A stretch of DNA of 31,810 nt, taken from positions 1-31,810 of the forward strand of contig CAXQZJ010000142.1 in assembly GCA_964228145.1 (NCBI GenBank), in the 5' to 3' direction. The DNA comes from Pseudobowmanella sp964228145 (lineage in GTDB: Bacteria > Pseudomonadota > Gammaproteobacteria > Enterobacterales > Alteromonadaceae). How positions within the stretch are numbered: the stretch's first letter is position 1; each line of letters begins with the position of its first letter. The notes beneath the pieces are model-generated. The model worked only from the letters and a program-made list of their open reading frames with translations. It did no database searches and had not been told where the DNA came from. A program made the translations under genes and the position numbers. Below, piece by piece: positions 24,637 to 31,810 of this stretch.

Positions 24637-26135
24637 CAGGCCCTCACCAATCTCAGCTGGGCTTGCATATCATCCACACTGTTCATCAGCGCATCTACAT
24701 CAGCGTCTATTTCTGTCACCAGTACCTGCTCCTGTTCGGTAACTACCTTGAGTGTAGCCGTGGCATCAGCAATCATGATGCTGGTTTGCTGTTGCTCCAT
24801 CGTCATGCCGGTCAGGCTGTCAATCGAGTGGTGTACCTGTGTAATCCCCTGTTGAACGGTCTGCATCAATTCTGCCGCCCGCAAGGCCTTTTCACTGGTT
24901 TGACCGCTAATCTGATGACAATCCTGCATGGATACCGTAGAACGCCGCGAGCTCACAAGCAATTTTTCTATAATATCACTGACTTCCTCGGTACTGACCT
25001 TTGTACGCGATGCCAGTTGGCGTACTTCATCAGCTACCACAGCAAAGCCGCGCCCTTGCTCTCCGGCACGCGCCGCCTCAATGGCAGCATTAAGCGCCAG
25101 TAAATTGGTTTGATCAGCAATCGCTTCGATTGTCGCCAATACACTGGAGATATCGGCACAGTTCTGGGCCAGAGTTTCAACGTCTTCAGCGGTTGTGGCT
25201 ATTTTACCGACCAATAAATCAACATCTTGCTTAGCATCAGAGACGACCTGTTGCGCTTCACAAGTCATGGTTTTCGCTTGTTCTGATTCCGTATTGGCAC
25301 TCTCTGCCTGAGATAACATGGCGGTCACGGACGTCTTCATTTGCTCAGAAGCAGAGCTAATCATCTCCACTTCGCGACTGCTTTGTTGTTTATGTTCCCG
25401 TAACTGACTGACCCGTTGCCTATTAGACTGACTACTTTGTTGTACCTTATCCGACACCTGCCCCATGCGTTCAATAAGCGTAGCAATATAGTCAATAAAG
25501 CGGTTAAAGGCGGACAAAAGAGATGACGAGTGAGTACGCTCTACCCGAACAGACAGGTCAAGCTGTTCTCCACCCTCTGTTATGCGTCTAATGCTGTTAG
25601 CTAATTCAACACCGCTGTTTACCGAGGCATACGAAGATTGGCTGATAAAACCCAACACCAAAGCCTGTAAACCGGCGTACACCGCATGAATGACCAGTAA
25701 ACCCACTAGCAATTCATCGGCTTGCATCACAAATAATTGCATACCTGCCGATTGCATAATGAAAAAACTCACATGGTGCAGAACAACCACGGTAATCGCG
25801 GTTAAAAATAACCGCCAGTTCAAGTAAACCGCCAGAAACGACATCAGCACAAACACGCCGAAGTGGACTTCAATCATGCCATTGGTCTGATGGATATGCA
25901 GCGCAGAAAACAACATAAATGCGATAGCAATACTGTGTTGCGTCAGTTCAGCAAAAGGTCGGCTGGCAATTAACCCCAGCGGAATCACCAAGGATGGCAG
26001 TCCAATTAACAAGGTAGCAATCCAGGTACTATTTAACGGCGCCAGACACAAGCTGACGATAAAAATACCCAATAGAGAATAAGTAGCGAGTTTATTGGCG
26101 TTCGCAATCCAAGGTTTAGACGGCGCTTTCTGCAT
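24636..26135 (-). CDS. Methyl-accepting chemotaxis protein with a six-helix membrane sensor
   Basis: A 499-residue chemoreceptor. Residues about 17-165 hold six probable membrane helices with very short loops and no large periplasmic domain, so it likely senses a membrane or cytoplasmic-face signal. His67, 80, 82, 91, 120, 121 and 150 fall in or next to these helices. A HAMP-like linker follows (about 175-225), then a long coiled-coil signalling domain. The kinase-control tip carries ATIEAIADQTNLLALNAAIE and ARAGEQGRGFAVVADEVRQL, which couple to CheA and CheW. No CheR-binding pentapeptide is seen at the C-terminus. AAAGGA precedes the start. It is paralogous to the next gene and overlaps the thioredoxin-like gene by 1 base. 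Confidence 0.93.
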   Translation of the reverse strand: MQKAPSKPWIANANKLATYSLLGIFIVSLCLAPLNSTWIATLLIGLPSLVIPLGLIASRPFAELTQHSIAIAFMLFSALHIHQTNGMIEVHFGVFVLMSFLAVYLNWRLFLTAITVVVLHHVSFFIMQSAGMQLFVMQADELLVGLLVIHAVYAGLQALVLGFISQSSYASVNSGVELANSIRRITEGGEQLDLSVRVERTHSSSLLSAFNRFIDYIATLIERMGQVSDKVQQSSQSNRQRVSQLREHKQQSSREVEMISSASEQMKTSVTAMLSQAESANTESEQAKTMTCEAQQVVSDAKQDVDLLVGKIATTAEDVETLAQNCADISSVLATIEAIADQTNLLALNAAIEAARAGEQGRGFAVVADEVRQLASRTKVSTEEVSDIIEKLLVSSRRSTVSMQDCHQISGQTSEKALRAAELMQTVQQGITQVHHSIDSLTGMTMEQQQTSIMIADATATLKVVTEQEQVLVTEIDADVDALMNSVDDMQAQLRLVRA

Positions 26136-26205
26136 AACAATCCTTTGTGAATATTGCGATTAACCGTTCAGTTAATTGCATGAATTTCACACAGGCTTAT
26201 ACAGA

Positions 26206-26241
26206 GTTAGCATTCAACTAACAAGTCGACTTTGAACTAAC
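26206..26241. repeat. Short direct and inverted repeats between the chemoreceptor genes
   Basis: TT(C/G)AACTAAC occurs at 26213-26222 and 26232-26241, 19 bases apart, and the first copy is also the right arm of an inverted repeat GTTAG(N7)CTAAC (26206-26222). It lies between the two chemoreceptor genes, upstream of the second in transcription order. It could be a regulator site. It is not a terminator, since no T-run follows. Confidence 0.3.
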
Positions 26242-26267
26242 ATAGAGGCTTTTAACGCTATGGTGCA

Positions 26268-27770
26268 CTACCTAACTTTCTGTAAATAGACATCAAGTTG
26301 CTGCACATCGTTAGCCAAGGTTTCCACTTCGGCAGCCATTTCCATTATCATGCTATGCTCGTCATCGGTAATTTCCTTCAATTGCGCGGTGGCATCTGCA
26401 ATCATACTCCCCGTATTACGTTGTTCCTGAGTCGCTTGGGTAAGTGCGTCAATCGTCTGGTAAACATTGGCAATGGTTTGCTGAACGTTTTGCATTAAAT
26501 CACTGGCGCGGGCTGCTTGCTCATTGGTGGTGGTACTGAGTTTGATACACTCTTCCATCGATGCACTGGAAAGGCGCGAACTGGAAAGTAACTTTTCTAT
26601 AATGTCACCAACTTCCTCAGTACTGGATTTGGTTCTCGATGCCAGTTGTCTTACTTCATCCGCTACCACCGCAAAACCGCGGCCTTGTTCACCCGCCCTT
26701 GCCGCTTCGATAGCCGCATTTAGCGCTAACAGGTTAGTTTGATCCGCGATTGCTTCAATGGTCGCCAGCACATTGGAAATGTCGGCACAGTTTTGTGCCA
26801 ACGTTTCCACGTTTGTTGAAGTCTGCTCTATTTTGCTGGTAAGAGATTTAACATCCTGTCGCGCTGCTGAGACCACACTTTGTGCTTCCTGTGTTTGATG
26901 GGTTGCGCTTCCTGCTTGCTCATTCACTTGCTGTGCCTGCTCAAACATTGACTTCACCGACAGCGACATTTCTTCCGATGCAGAGGCAATCATTTCAACC
27001 TCCTGGCGACTCTTTTGCTTGAACGCATCGAGCTGACTGATTCTGTCGCGGTTATTGGCTGTACTTTGCCCCACTGCTGCAGAAATACTCTGAACCCGCT
27101 CTATAAGATTACTTAGATACTCCATAAACTCATTAAACGCGCTTAACAGTGCACTATGTTTTTTAATTTTAGTGCGCGCGGACAAATCGATGTGCGCATC
27201 ATTCTTGGTTATTTGACCGATACACGTTTCCAGTGACAAACCGACGCGCATATTCTGAAACGCCGTTCTGGAAATCACACCCAATACAACTGCCTGTACC
27301 AGCGCGTATATGGCATGCACCACCAGCAGCGTAACGAGTAAATACTGGTCTTGCATAAGGTAGACGTTTACGCCCATGGATTGCAGAATAAAAAAGCCAA
27401 TGTGGTGTACAGCCACCACCGCAAATGCGGTGATAAATAACCGCCAGTTTAAATACATGGCCAGAAACGACATCAGGACAAAAATGCCAAAATGGATCTC
27501 AATCAGACCATGCATCTGGTGAATTTGCAGTGCGGAAAACAACATAAACGCAACCGCCACACTATGTTGAGTAATGATGGCGGAGGGCTGGGTTTTAATT
27601 AAAAAAACCGGCACTAACACCGCGGGTAGCCCAACGGCCAAGGCAGCTAACCAAGTTTGGTTGACTGTGGCTAGGCCAAGGCTAATCAAAAATAAACCCC
27701 ACAGTGTATAAGTCGCCAACTTATTCGCAGTTCGGATCCAAGCTTTCACATTGCTCGTCGGGTGAGTCAT
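26268..27770 (-). CDS. Methyl-accepting chemotaxis protein, paralogue of the adjacent receptor
   Basis: A 500-residue chemoreceptor with the same architecture as its downstream neighbour. Six membrane helices lie at about 19-165, with His69, 84, 93, 122, 123 and 152 matching the neighbour's histidines (one, at neighbour position 80, is Gln here). A HAMP-like linker and a signalling domain follow, the latter containing the same DQTNLLALNAAIEAARAGEQ hairpin tip. The start at ATG 27770 has AGAGG upstream and aligns with the neighbour. An in-frame start 19 codons earlier would add unrelated residues. The pair is an evident tandem duplication that has since diverged, mostly in the coiled coil and helix 1-2 region. 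The ligand is unknown. Confidence 0.93.
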   Translation of the reverse strand: MTHPTSNVKAWIRTANKLATYTLWGLFLISLGLATVNQTWLAALAVGLPAVLVPVFLIKTQPSAIITQHSVAVAFMLFSALQIHQMHGLIEIHFGIFVLMSFLAMYLNWRLFITAFAVVAVHHIGFFILQSMGVNVYLMQDQYLLVTLLVVHAIYALVQAVVLGVISRTAFQNMRVGLSLETCIGQITKNDAHIDLSARTKIKKHSALLSAFNEFMEYLSNLIERVQSISAAVGQSTANNRDRISQLDAFKQKSRQEVEMIASASEEMSLSVKSMFEQAQQVNEQAGSATHQTQEAQSVVSAARQDVKSLTSKIEQTSTNVETLAQNCADISNVLATIEAIADQTNLLALNAAIEAARAGEQGRGFAVVADEVRQLASRTKSSTEEVGDIIEKLLSSSRLSSASMEECIKLSTTTNEQAARASDLMQNVQQTIANVYQTIDALTQATQEQRNTGSMIADATAQLKEITDDEHSMIMEMAAEVETLANDVQQLDVYLQKVR

Positions 27771-27893
27771 TAATATACCTCTTAAACAAAGTCTTGCGGT
27801 CAGGACTGATTGGCACCTTAACGTCAAGAAACAATGCGTTTGTCACCATTTAGCTTTATGCTAGTGCTATCAGTCAGGTTGGACAGGGACGCT

Positions 27894-30755
27894 ATGTACG
27901 TCAGTCGTTTGCAAAAATTTATATTGTTGTTTTACGTTATTTTTATATCGGCAACAAACGCTTACGCTACAGATACGATAAACATAGAAGTAGATTTCCA
28001 ACAGCGCAACATACAACCGAATGTGGCTGCGCTGCGTGCTGATATCAACCTGCAACTTTCTCAAATTTATAATTTGCAGGATTGGAAAGTCTCGAACAGC
28101 ATCGAGCCGCTTAAACCTACTCAGGCTAACTGGATTCGGATCACTCTTCACAATCAGGCAAATGTTACTCAGGCGCTGAGGGTATTGTTACACCACCCCT
28201 CGCTGCAGCAATTGGACTGGTTTGTCGTAGATGACCGGCAGCGCATAAGGCGCTCCCTTGCCAGTGGCCTGAATCAACCTGATTACCTGAATTACAGTGA
28301 ACAAGGCAGCACCAGCTTCCCGTTTACAATCTTGCCCAACGAGACGTTGTCGGTATATGCAAGGATTGTGGATGATGGTCCACTCATTATCCCTTTGCAG
28401 CTTTTTAGTGAACAAGCCTATCAAGAATACCTAAATGAACAATTAATGTGGTTCTGGTTGCTAATTGGCGTCACAACCGCGATGTTACTTTACTTCTTAT
28501 TCAGCTATGTACTTTTAAGGTCGCCGCCGCGCTTCTGGCTGGCTTCTGCATTAATGGCATCATTGATGTTATGGCTGACGCTTAATGGTAAAGCCGGTGA
28601 ATGGCTGAATAACATGTCACTTACCGCTCCGTTAATTACTGTCTTCTTGTCACTGACATTATTAGCACTGAGTAAAGTGTCGCACACAATTCTACAGCCG
28701 GTTCCCATCTACTGGCGTTGGATGGCTTACTTATTGTTTGCCTCTTTAGCACTCAGCGCCTGGTTACTGCCTCTATACTGGCAATTAGTCTCCGCAACGG
28801 CGCTGGTGGCTTCGGTTCTGTGTGTTCAGCTGGGCTTATGTATCTGGCTCACTCACGGACCGCGGCGCACGAGCAACGTGTTACTTGCGACCGGATGGTT
28901 ATTGATAACTTTGGCGGTATTAGCGCGAGGTGGCCTTTACCTGTTGGATATCACCCTACCTGATATTTGGCCTTTTACCCTGACTCTCACCTATCTTGCC
29001 GGTTTATTTTGTGTCGCGTTTTCACTGGCTGCATTTGAGCAAGCCAGCCACCTCAAGCAGCTGGATACGCAATTTCATCAAATCAGCGAGTTACAACAAT
29101 ATCGGCAGCGTTACGAACAAGCCGGTGAAGGCCTCTACAGTAGTCAACCTGATGGCACCTTGCTGTCGATTAACGATGCCGGCGCACGCCTGTTTGGCTA
29201 TCAATCCTCGCAAACTCTGCTTAACGATATCTCCGATGTAAGCCAGCTTTACGCCGACCCGGCCGAGCGGGATATTCTGATTCACACCTTGCGCCACAAT
29301 AAGCGACTGGTCAGTCATCAGGTTAAGGCCCGGCGTCAGGACGGGCAGGTTTTTTGGCTTATCGTTAACGCGCACTTGCATGGTCAGGACGACTCGCAAA
29401 AAATCGTTGGCACGTTAGCCGATGCCAGTGACCGTCAGGTCATCGGTCCCGATACGGCTTACCTCAACAGTCATGATGGCCTGACCGGGCTACTTAATCT
29501 GCAAGCCTTCAGCCGCCGCCTCAGTCATGCGTGTGAACATGCTCAGCAACACCAAACTGGGTTAAGTGTCATCTATATTAATTTGCTGCACTTTCGACAG
29601 ATCAATCAGGCCTGTGGCGTGGAGGCCGGAGACACCTTGCTACAGCGCTTTTCGCAACTGCTACATGATACGCTATCTCCCCGTGCAACCTTGGCCCGGG
29701 CGCGCAATGACCAGTTTGTTATCATGCTTGAAGCAGAACTACACGAGGTTAGCGAACAGATAATCCACTCCTTGCTCGATGCCATAAAACGCTTTCGTTT
29801 TACCTGGGGCAACACTGTGTTCAACCCTCAATCTTGTTTCGGCGTCATCAGCTATGATGCTGACCAGCATAACCCTAATGACCTGGTGGCTATGGCTCGG
29901 GATGCTTGCCAAAATGCAAAACAGCAACGACAGGAAGTCCACTTTTTCCACCAGGCAGATGACCATACACAACAGTACATCCAAGATACTGAAATGAATC
30001 CAGTACTCCAAAACGCTTTGGAGCACGACCAATTCACCTTGTTTTACCATACGATATATGGGTTGAAACCCACCACCGAACATCAGGGGCTGCACTACGA
30101 GCTATTACTTCGACTGGCTCATAACCAGAAATTGGTTAAACCTGCTGATTTTCTTCCCGCAGCACAACGTCAAGAGATCAGTAGTCAGATCGACTTCTGG
30201 GTTGTCCGTCACTTTTTACAATGGCGCAGCGAACACCTGCGCCATCATCCCCTGTTTTGCTGCCACATAAATCTCAGTGCCGACAGCCTGGCGGATAGCC
30301 GATTTGAAGCCCAATTAGTAGAAGCGCTAAAGACATACCAAATCGAAGGAAGTCAGCTGTGTTTTGAAATTTCCGAAGCTAACGTGCTGGTAAACCAGCA
30401 AGCGCTAAGCCTGTTTATTCAACGCTTGAAGCGTTATGGGTGTCGATTTGCGATAGATGATTTTGGTTCTGGATTTGCTTCCCACCAACTTTTGAGGCAG
30501 TTAAACATCGACTATGTTAAGTTGGATGCCAGTCTGATACAGGGTGTTCTTGACGAGACGGCAAGCAAAATCAGTGTAAAGGCACTGTGTGATATTGCCC
30601 ATAGCTATCAAATTGAGACTATAGCTGAAGGGGTTGAGCATAAAGAAATCATGATCGCACTGGCTCAATTGGGTGTGGATTATTGTCAGGGCTATGCCGT
30701 GAGTAAACCCCGTCCTTTACAGGAGTTAATTGAGTCCAATCTGAACCCAACATAG
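27894..30755 (+). CDS. 7TM-DISM, PAS, degenerate GGDEF and EAL signalling protein, probable c-di-GMP phosphodiesterase
   Basis: A large membrane signalling protein of 953 residues from ATG 27894, which has GGGAC upstream and begins a clear signal peptide ending NAYA. An earlier in-frame ATG at 27834 would add 20 residues; positions below use that numbering. An extracytoplasmic DISMED2-like domain (about 47-198) is followed by seven membrane helices (about 205-402), a PAS domain (about 423-535), GGDEF (about 543-705) and EAL (about 722-965). The GGDEF site reads RNDQF (624-628), so cyclase activity is unlikely. The EAL site keeps Glu756 (in ELL), Asn813, Glu845, Asp875, Asp876, Lys896, Glu932 and Gln952, with spacing like characterised EAL phosphodiesterases. 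It is divergent from the chemoreceptors and 8 bases before fpr. Confidence 0.9.
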   Translation: MYVSRLQKFILLFYVIFISATNAYATDTINIEVDFQQRNIQPNVAALRADINLQLSQIYNLQDWKVSNSIEPLKPTQANWIRITLHNQANVTQALRVLLHHPSLQQLDWFVVDDRQRIRRSLASGLNQPDYLNYSEQGSTSFPFTILPNETLSVYARIVDDGPLIIPLQLFSEQAYQEYLNEQLMWFWLLIGVTTAMLLYFLFSYVLLRSPPRFWLASALMASLMLWLTLNGKAGEWLNNMSLTAPLITVFLSLTLLALSKVSHTILQPVPIYWRWMAYLLFASLALSAWLLPLYWQLVSATALVASVLCVQLGLCIWLTHGPRRTSNVLLATGWLLITLAVLARGGLYLLDITLPDIWPFTLTLTYLAGLFCVAFSLAAFEQASHLKQLDTQFHQISELQQYRQRYEQAGEGLYSSQPDGTLLSINDAGARLFGYQSSQTLLNDISDVSQLYADPAERDILIHTLRHNKRLVSHQVKARRQDGQVFWLIVNAHLHGQDDSQKIVGTLADASDRQVIGPDTAYLNSHDGLTGLLNLQAFSRRLSHACEHAQQHQTGLSVIYINLLHFRQINQACGVEAGDTLLQRFSQLLHDTLSPRATLARARNDQFVIMLEAELHEVSEQIIHSLLDAIKRFRFTWGNTVFNPQSCFGVISYDADQHNPNDLVAMARDACQNAKQQRQEVHFFHQADDHTQQYIQDTEMNPVLQNALEHDQFTLFYHTIYGLKPTTEHQGLHYELLLRLAHNQKLVKPADFLPAAQRQEISSQIDFWVVRHFLQWRSEHLRHHPLFCCHINLSADSLADSRFEAQLVEALKTYQIEGSQLCFEISEANVLVNQQALSLFIQRLKRYGCRFAIDDFGSGFASHQLLRQLNIDYVKLDASLIQGVLDETASKISVKALCDIAHSYQIETIAEGVEHKEIMIALAQLGVDYCQGYAVSKPRPLQELIESNLNPT

Positions 30756-30763
30756 GAGTATGC

Positions 30764-31504
30764 ATGGCAAACTGGCACCAAGGGGAAATCGTCGCTCATC
30801 AGCAATGGACTGAAAACCTCTTTACCATCAAAATTCGTTATCCCCATGACGATTTTATTCCCGGCCAATTCGTACGCCTAGCCCTCACCCAGGGAGAGGA
30901 TCGGATTCAACGTGCTTACTCTTTGGTTAATCCTCCCGGTCAAGGAATCGCAGAGATTTATTACACCAAAGTTGAACAAGGTAAACTGACCGATCCGCTG
31001 ACCAGGATGCGGGTCGGCGACAAAATCGACATCAGCCATCCAGCCAGCGGCTTTTTTACGCTTGATGAGGTGCCAGATGGCGAAAATCTCTGGCTTATCA
31101 GTACCGGTACCGGCATAGGCCCCTATTTATCGATGCTTTCCACACCAACACCTTGGCAGCGGTTCAAGCAAATTATCTTGATTCATGGTGTTCGCTGGGC
31201 AATGGATCTGACCTACCAGCAACAAATACGCGATTGGCAAACAACCTATGGCCTCCGGCTACACTATGTTCCAGTCGTAAGTCGTGAGCGCGCTCCCCAC
31301 TGTTTACACGGGCACCTGACTACCCATTTAGAGGACGGCAACATTCAACGCCTGACTGCGCAACCCCTCGATAACCGGTCACAAGTCATGCTCTGTGGCA
31401 ATCCTGATATGATTGCCCAATGCAAGGCCTGGTTATTGGATCAGGGTTTGGAGAAAAACCTGCGGCGAAAGCCAGGCCATATCACCACAGAACAATACTG
31501 GTAA
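30764..31504 (+). CDS. fpr: Ferredoxin--NADP reductase
   Basis: Fpr moves electrons between NADPH and ferredoxin or flavodoxin through FAD, supplying reducing power for iron-sulfur repair and oxidative-stress defence. It has 246 residues, like bacterial Fpr. The FAD motif RAYSL (in QRAYSLVNPP) lies near residue 50, the NADP motif STGTGIGPYLSML near 114, LCGNPDM near 212, and the C-terminal GHITTEQYW ends in the aromatic residue typical of this subclass. An AGGAG ribosome site precedes the ATG. It begins 8 bases after the EAL protein, so it may share that transcript. Confidence 0.96.
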   Translation: MANWHQGEIVAHQQWTENLFTIKIRYPHDDFIPGQFVRLALTQGEDRIQRAYSLVNPPGQGIAEIYYTKVEQGKLTDPLTRMRVGDKIDISHPASGFFTLDEVPDGENLWLISTGTGIGPYLSMLSTPTPWQRFKQIILIHGVRWAMDLTYQQQIRDWQTTYGLRLHYVPVVSRERAPHCLHGHLTTHLEDGNIQRLTAQPLDNRSQVMLCGNPDMIAQCKAWLLDQGLEKNLRRKPGHITTEQYW

Positions 31505-31511
31505 TCAGGTA

Positions 31512-31547
31512 CTCACCCATACTGCACGGCATGGGGGATTTTAATTT
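31512..31547 (+). terminator. Possible Rho-independent terminator after fpr
   Basis: CCCA and TGGG flank an inner TGC/GCA pair with a three-base bulge, followed by GGGATTTTAATTT. The stem is imperfect, so this is a moderate candidate. It sits just after the fpr stop. Confidence 0.45.
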
Positions 31548-31617
31548 GAGTACAAAATAACCTTTAACGATAGAAACAAGTTAAAAAGGATACTTAACTG
31601 CATTGTCGCTGCTGATT

Positions 31618-31647
31618 TTGCTACAATTTATTTTTACCCCGTATAAA
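31618..31647 (+). promoter_or_regulatory. Possible sigma-70 promoter of the truncated transporter gene
   Basis: TTGCTA (31618-31623) and TATAAA (31642-31647) are 18 bases apart, about 58 bases before the GTG start of the last gene. The -35 box is weak. A TACAAT at 31622-31627 is another -10-like box in the same stretch. Confidence 0.4.
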
Positions 31648-31705
31648 TTAATGTGACCTGAAAGTATCCGAAAGCTTGCAATTAGCTCAATTTAAAGGTG
31701 AAAAC

Positions 31706-31810
31706 GTGTCGAATAAAGCTCCTAATAGCTTCAATCCTGCGGTCTTTTACCCGGCCGCAGCAATTATTGGTGCGTTATGTCTGATCAGTGCACTATTACC
31801 CAATCAAACC
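31706..31810 (+). CDS. N-terminus of a probable BCCT family transporter (cut by the window end)
   Basis: The first 35 codons of a gene that runs off the window. It starts at GTG with AAAGGTG five bases upstream, and the frame stays open to the end. A short polar head (SNKAPNSFNPAVFYP) is followed by a hydrophobic stretch (AAAIIGALCLISALLPNQT). The NPxVFY start before helix 1 and the LxPNQ-like end resemble betaine/choline/carnitine transporters, which import osmoprotectants. With only 35 residues the family call is tentative, but the reading frame, start and ribosome site are good. Confidence 0.6.
   Translation, partial: MSNKAPNSFNPAVFYPAAAIIGALCLISALLPNQT

Overview
The window looks like chromosomal DNA from a marine gammaproteobacterium, most likely Alteromonadales (Alteromonas or Aestuariibacter type). 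This rests on gene content and order, not on a database search: fxsA next to groES-groEL, a prmA-dusB-fis block, aroQ-accB-accC, a nagB-II/nagA/nagP amino-sugar cluster, and proteins closest to Gammaproteobacteria from memory. I saw no tRNA, rRNA, CRISPR array, insertion sequence or prophage, so most of the window is ordinary core genome with a few accessory genes.

Layout. At 153-3362 (minus strand) lies fxsA, a DUF502 membrane protein, groES and groEL, with a good heat-shock (sigma-32-like) promoter before groES. At 3512-5538 a small membrane protein overlaps a secreted trypsin-like protease gene. Then come cutA and dsbD (5612-7722), overlapping by 4 bases. Positions 7843-11341 hold a three-gene N-acetylglucosamine catabolic operon. 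After a structured leader come aroQ, accB and accC (11541-13801), closed by a strong terminator. Positions 14082-16525 hold small accessory genes: a GNAT acetyltransferase, a peroxiredoxin-like protein, a DUF3429 membrane protein overlapping a DCC-family thiol oxidoreductase, and a helical, possibly ferritin-like protein. A secreted PEP-CTERM protein follows at 16742-17521, with a sigma-54-like promoter. Housekeeping resumes with prmA, dusB and fis (17636-20050), purH and purD (20151-23060), and the prkB-type phosphoribulokinase (23208-24110).

The last third is about signalling and redox. Two tandem paralogous chemoreceptors with six-helix membrane sensor domains (24636-27770, minus) are followed by a coupled thioredoxin-like membrane-anchored protein (24112-24636). 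Divergent from them is a large 7TM-PAS-GGDEF-EAL protein (27894-30755) whose GGDEF site is degenerate while every canonical EAL catalytic residue is present with the expected spacing, so a c-di-GMP phosphodiesterase is likely. A ferredoxin-NADP reductase follows 8 bases later, and the window ends in the first 35 codons of a probable BCCT-family transporter.

The observations most worth checking are the sigma-54-like promoter of the PEP-CTERM gene, the uncharacterised membrane-protein/protease pair, the histidine-rich membrane sensor domain shared by the two chemoreceptors, the degenerate-GGDEF/intact-EAL protein, and the folded leader of aroQ-accB-accC.
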